Below, in pieces: positions 62,711 through 64,000 of a DNA stretch of 64,000 bases. The position numbers and the translations under genes were made by a program. Position 1 is the first letter of the stretch. The number at the start of each line of letters is the position of its first letter. The notes under the pieces were generated by a model, which was not told where the DNA came from, searched no databases, and saw only the letters and a list, made by a program, of their open reading frames with translations. Origin of the DNA: Apis mellifera (Eukaryota; Arthropoda; Insecta; Hymenoptera; Apidae); contig NC_037638.1 of the NCBI RefSeq assembly GCF_003254395.2, positions 26,303,352-26,367,351 of the forward strand, in the 5' to 3' direction.

Positions 62711-64000
62711 CAGAAGACCTGGTTAGAACCAGAGACGCGTTATTATTGTAAACACGAGCATGGCTATCCGAGCCGCGAAACGAAGAGGGTTTGGTTACCG
62801 GGTATCCGTTTCATCTCCACCTGCTTTGCTTTTGATCTATTGTTTTCGCCTCGTTTCGTGTTTTCAAGTTTTTTAACAACCTGAATAGATAATACGCGCG
62901 TGTTTTCTTTCTTTCTTTTTTTTTTTTTTTTGCGTCGAGTGGAAATACGAAAATATTCACTTTTTCAAAATCTCATTAATAACAGAGGTGAAATTCGATC
63001 GACTATGGGTATTGAGGAGATAATCATTGTCGTCTCTTTAAGTTACACGAATTCATATTTCTCTTCTATCCGCTTATACTCATTCACCAAATAAATATCG
63101 TCAGGTCTCTAATCTGAATAAATAATACGTGTCTCGCATGTTTTTCTTCCCATCGAGAGGTGCATGGATACGAAAAGTACGTGTATTTTTTAAAATCTTC
63201 TCGATATTATAAAATTCCATCACCTAATTCACGAGATATACACGCGTAAACTCGATACGATAAGAGATTCGTGAAAAGTGGTTGAGATTAATTTTCGTTC
63301 GTTTCGGAATTGCGATTGGTTGCGTTGCAGAGATTGGCAAATATTACACACCCCGCCCAATCGAGATAAATATTAAACTAGCGAATTGTACGAGTTCGAT
63401 AGAACTTGATCTCTCCGCGAATCTCCGCGGGGGCATTAATTAATTCGCACGCATGCGCGAATGGAAAGGGAAGAAAAACGAGGGAGACGGAAGGAAGGAA
63501 GGAAGGAAAGAAAGAAAGAAAAACGCGAGAAAGAAACTCAGCGAGAAGTATTTTAATCATTCGTGACGGTTGCACGCGAAGCGGAGGGGAAGGGAAGAAC
63601 AACAACACAGGGTGGAATACGAAAGGGTCGAGACGAGGAACGGTGGCATTTCAGCGAGCAATCGGAACGCTTGTATTTTTTTTCCTTGGTCCTCGATTCA
63701 ACTCGTTTACGAGTTTTCATACCCCCAACTCTTTGTGTACGAGATATATATTCTCTCCAGTTTACCCGCGAGCATCTGATACCTCCTGTGGGACACGGTG
63801 TGGAAACACCTGGTTGCTCCCAAGATGGTCTTAACGCGACACCGATACCGCTGCTATCGATAGAGCCTCGCCTCTCGTTTCAATGGACGAGCCGTTAAAA
63901 CTATATCCGCATCCGTGTGAATCGTGAAACTCTCGAGGAGACTCGTGCGTTGATTAAAGAGAAAAAGAAGAAGAAAAAAAAAATTAAATTCATCGACTCG

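Larger units (their letters stand above)
47796..64000 (+). other. Presumed long intron or flanking DNA
   Basis: If the exon ending at 47795 is real, the rest of the window is the 5' part of its next intron, since I find no following phase-0 coding exon with domain content. The stretch is AT-rich with CT/GA, TA and A/T tracts, a 208-bp tandem duplication, a diverged 180-bp array and a CpG-poor block, each listed separately. C-rich segments at about 59.0 kb and 60.5 kb and a G-rich one near 55.3 kb give low-complexity frames only. A long first intron is common for insect neural and developmental regulators; this is inference. Confidence 0.35.

Noticed and set aside
1..64000. Telomeric TTAGG arrays, mariner or piggyBac ends, retroviral or polymerase frames
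   Set aside because: I looked for TTAGG runs, paired terminal repeats and reverse-transcriptase-like frames and saw none. A repeat-library search could still find decayed copies.

Overview
This window looks like non-coding nuclear DNA of an insect, most likely a hymenopteran and possibly a bee. The reasons are that it is AT-rich but full of CpG (TCGA, CGAT and ACGC words everywhere), it is crowded with (TA)n, (GA/CT)n and homopolymer A/T tracts, and it has no bacterial-style gene density. The species assignment is inference from composition only. Nearly all open frames are low-complexity translations of microsatellites or short chance ORFs. I do not recognise any complete gene.

Layout. From 1 to about 43.1 kb I see no convincing exon. 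This stretch holds microsatellites, several minisatellites or local duplications (5.87-6.35, 9.48-10.16, 17.73-18.47, 27.37-27.84 and 30.47-30.87 kb) and some unusually good inverted repeats (6297-6327, 33038-33066, 37304-37326, 37403-37426). From about 43.1 to 47.15 kb the DNA becomes GC- and CpG-rich, starts with a CT/GAGA tract and has the look of a promoter plus long 5' untranslated region on the + strand. A good splice acceptor at 46439-46440 and a donor at 47144-47145 bound a likely 5' exon (46441-47143). After a 348-bp microsatellite-rich gap comes the only coding exon I would defend: an ATG at 47544 opens 84 codons rich in Gln, His, Thr and Pro, ending in phase 0 at a consensus donor after 47795. 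It looks like the N-terminal exon of a regulatory or RNA/DNA-binding type protein, but no folded domain lies in the window.

From 47.8 to 64 kb the sequence is best read as part of a long first coding intron, or as flanking DNA if the gene model is wrong. It holds a recent 208-bp tandem duplication (50014-50430), a CpG-poor T-rich block (about 51960-52560) that begins with a near-consensus CTCF motif, a diverged array of roughly 180-bp units (57.3-58.26 kb), and many CT/GA/TA tracts.

One point stands out. The GC-rich 5' exon carries an open frame of about 200 codons without any in-frame ATG, and splicing at the predicted sites joins it exactly in frame to the ATG exon. I saw no tRNA, rRNA, recognisable miRNA, CRISPR array, or intact transposon or virus.
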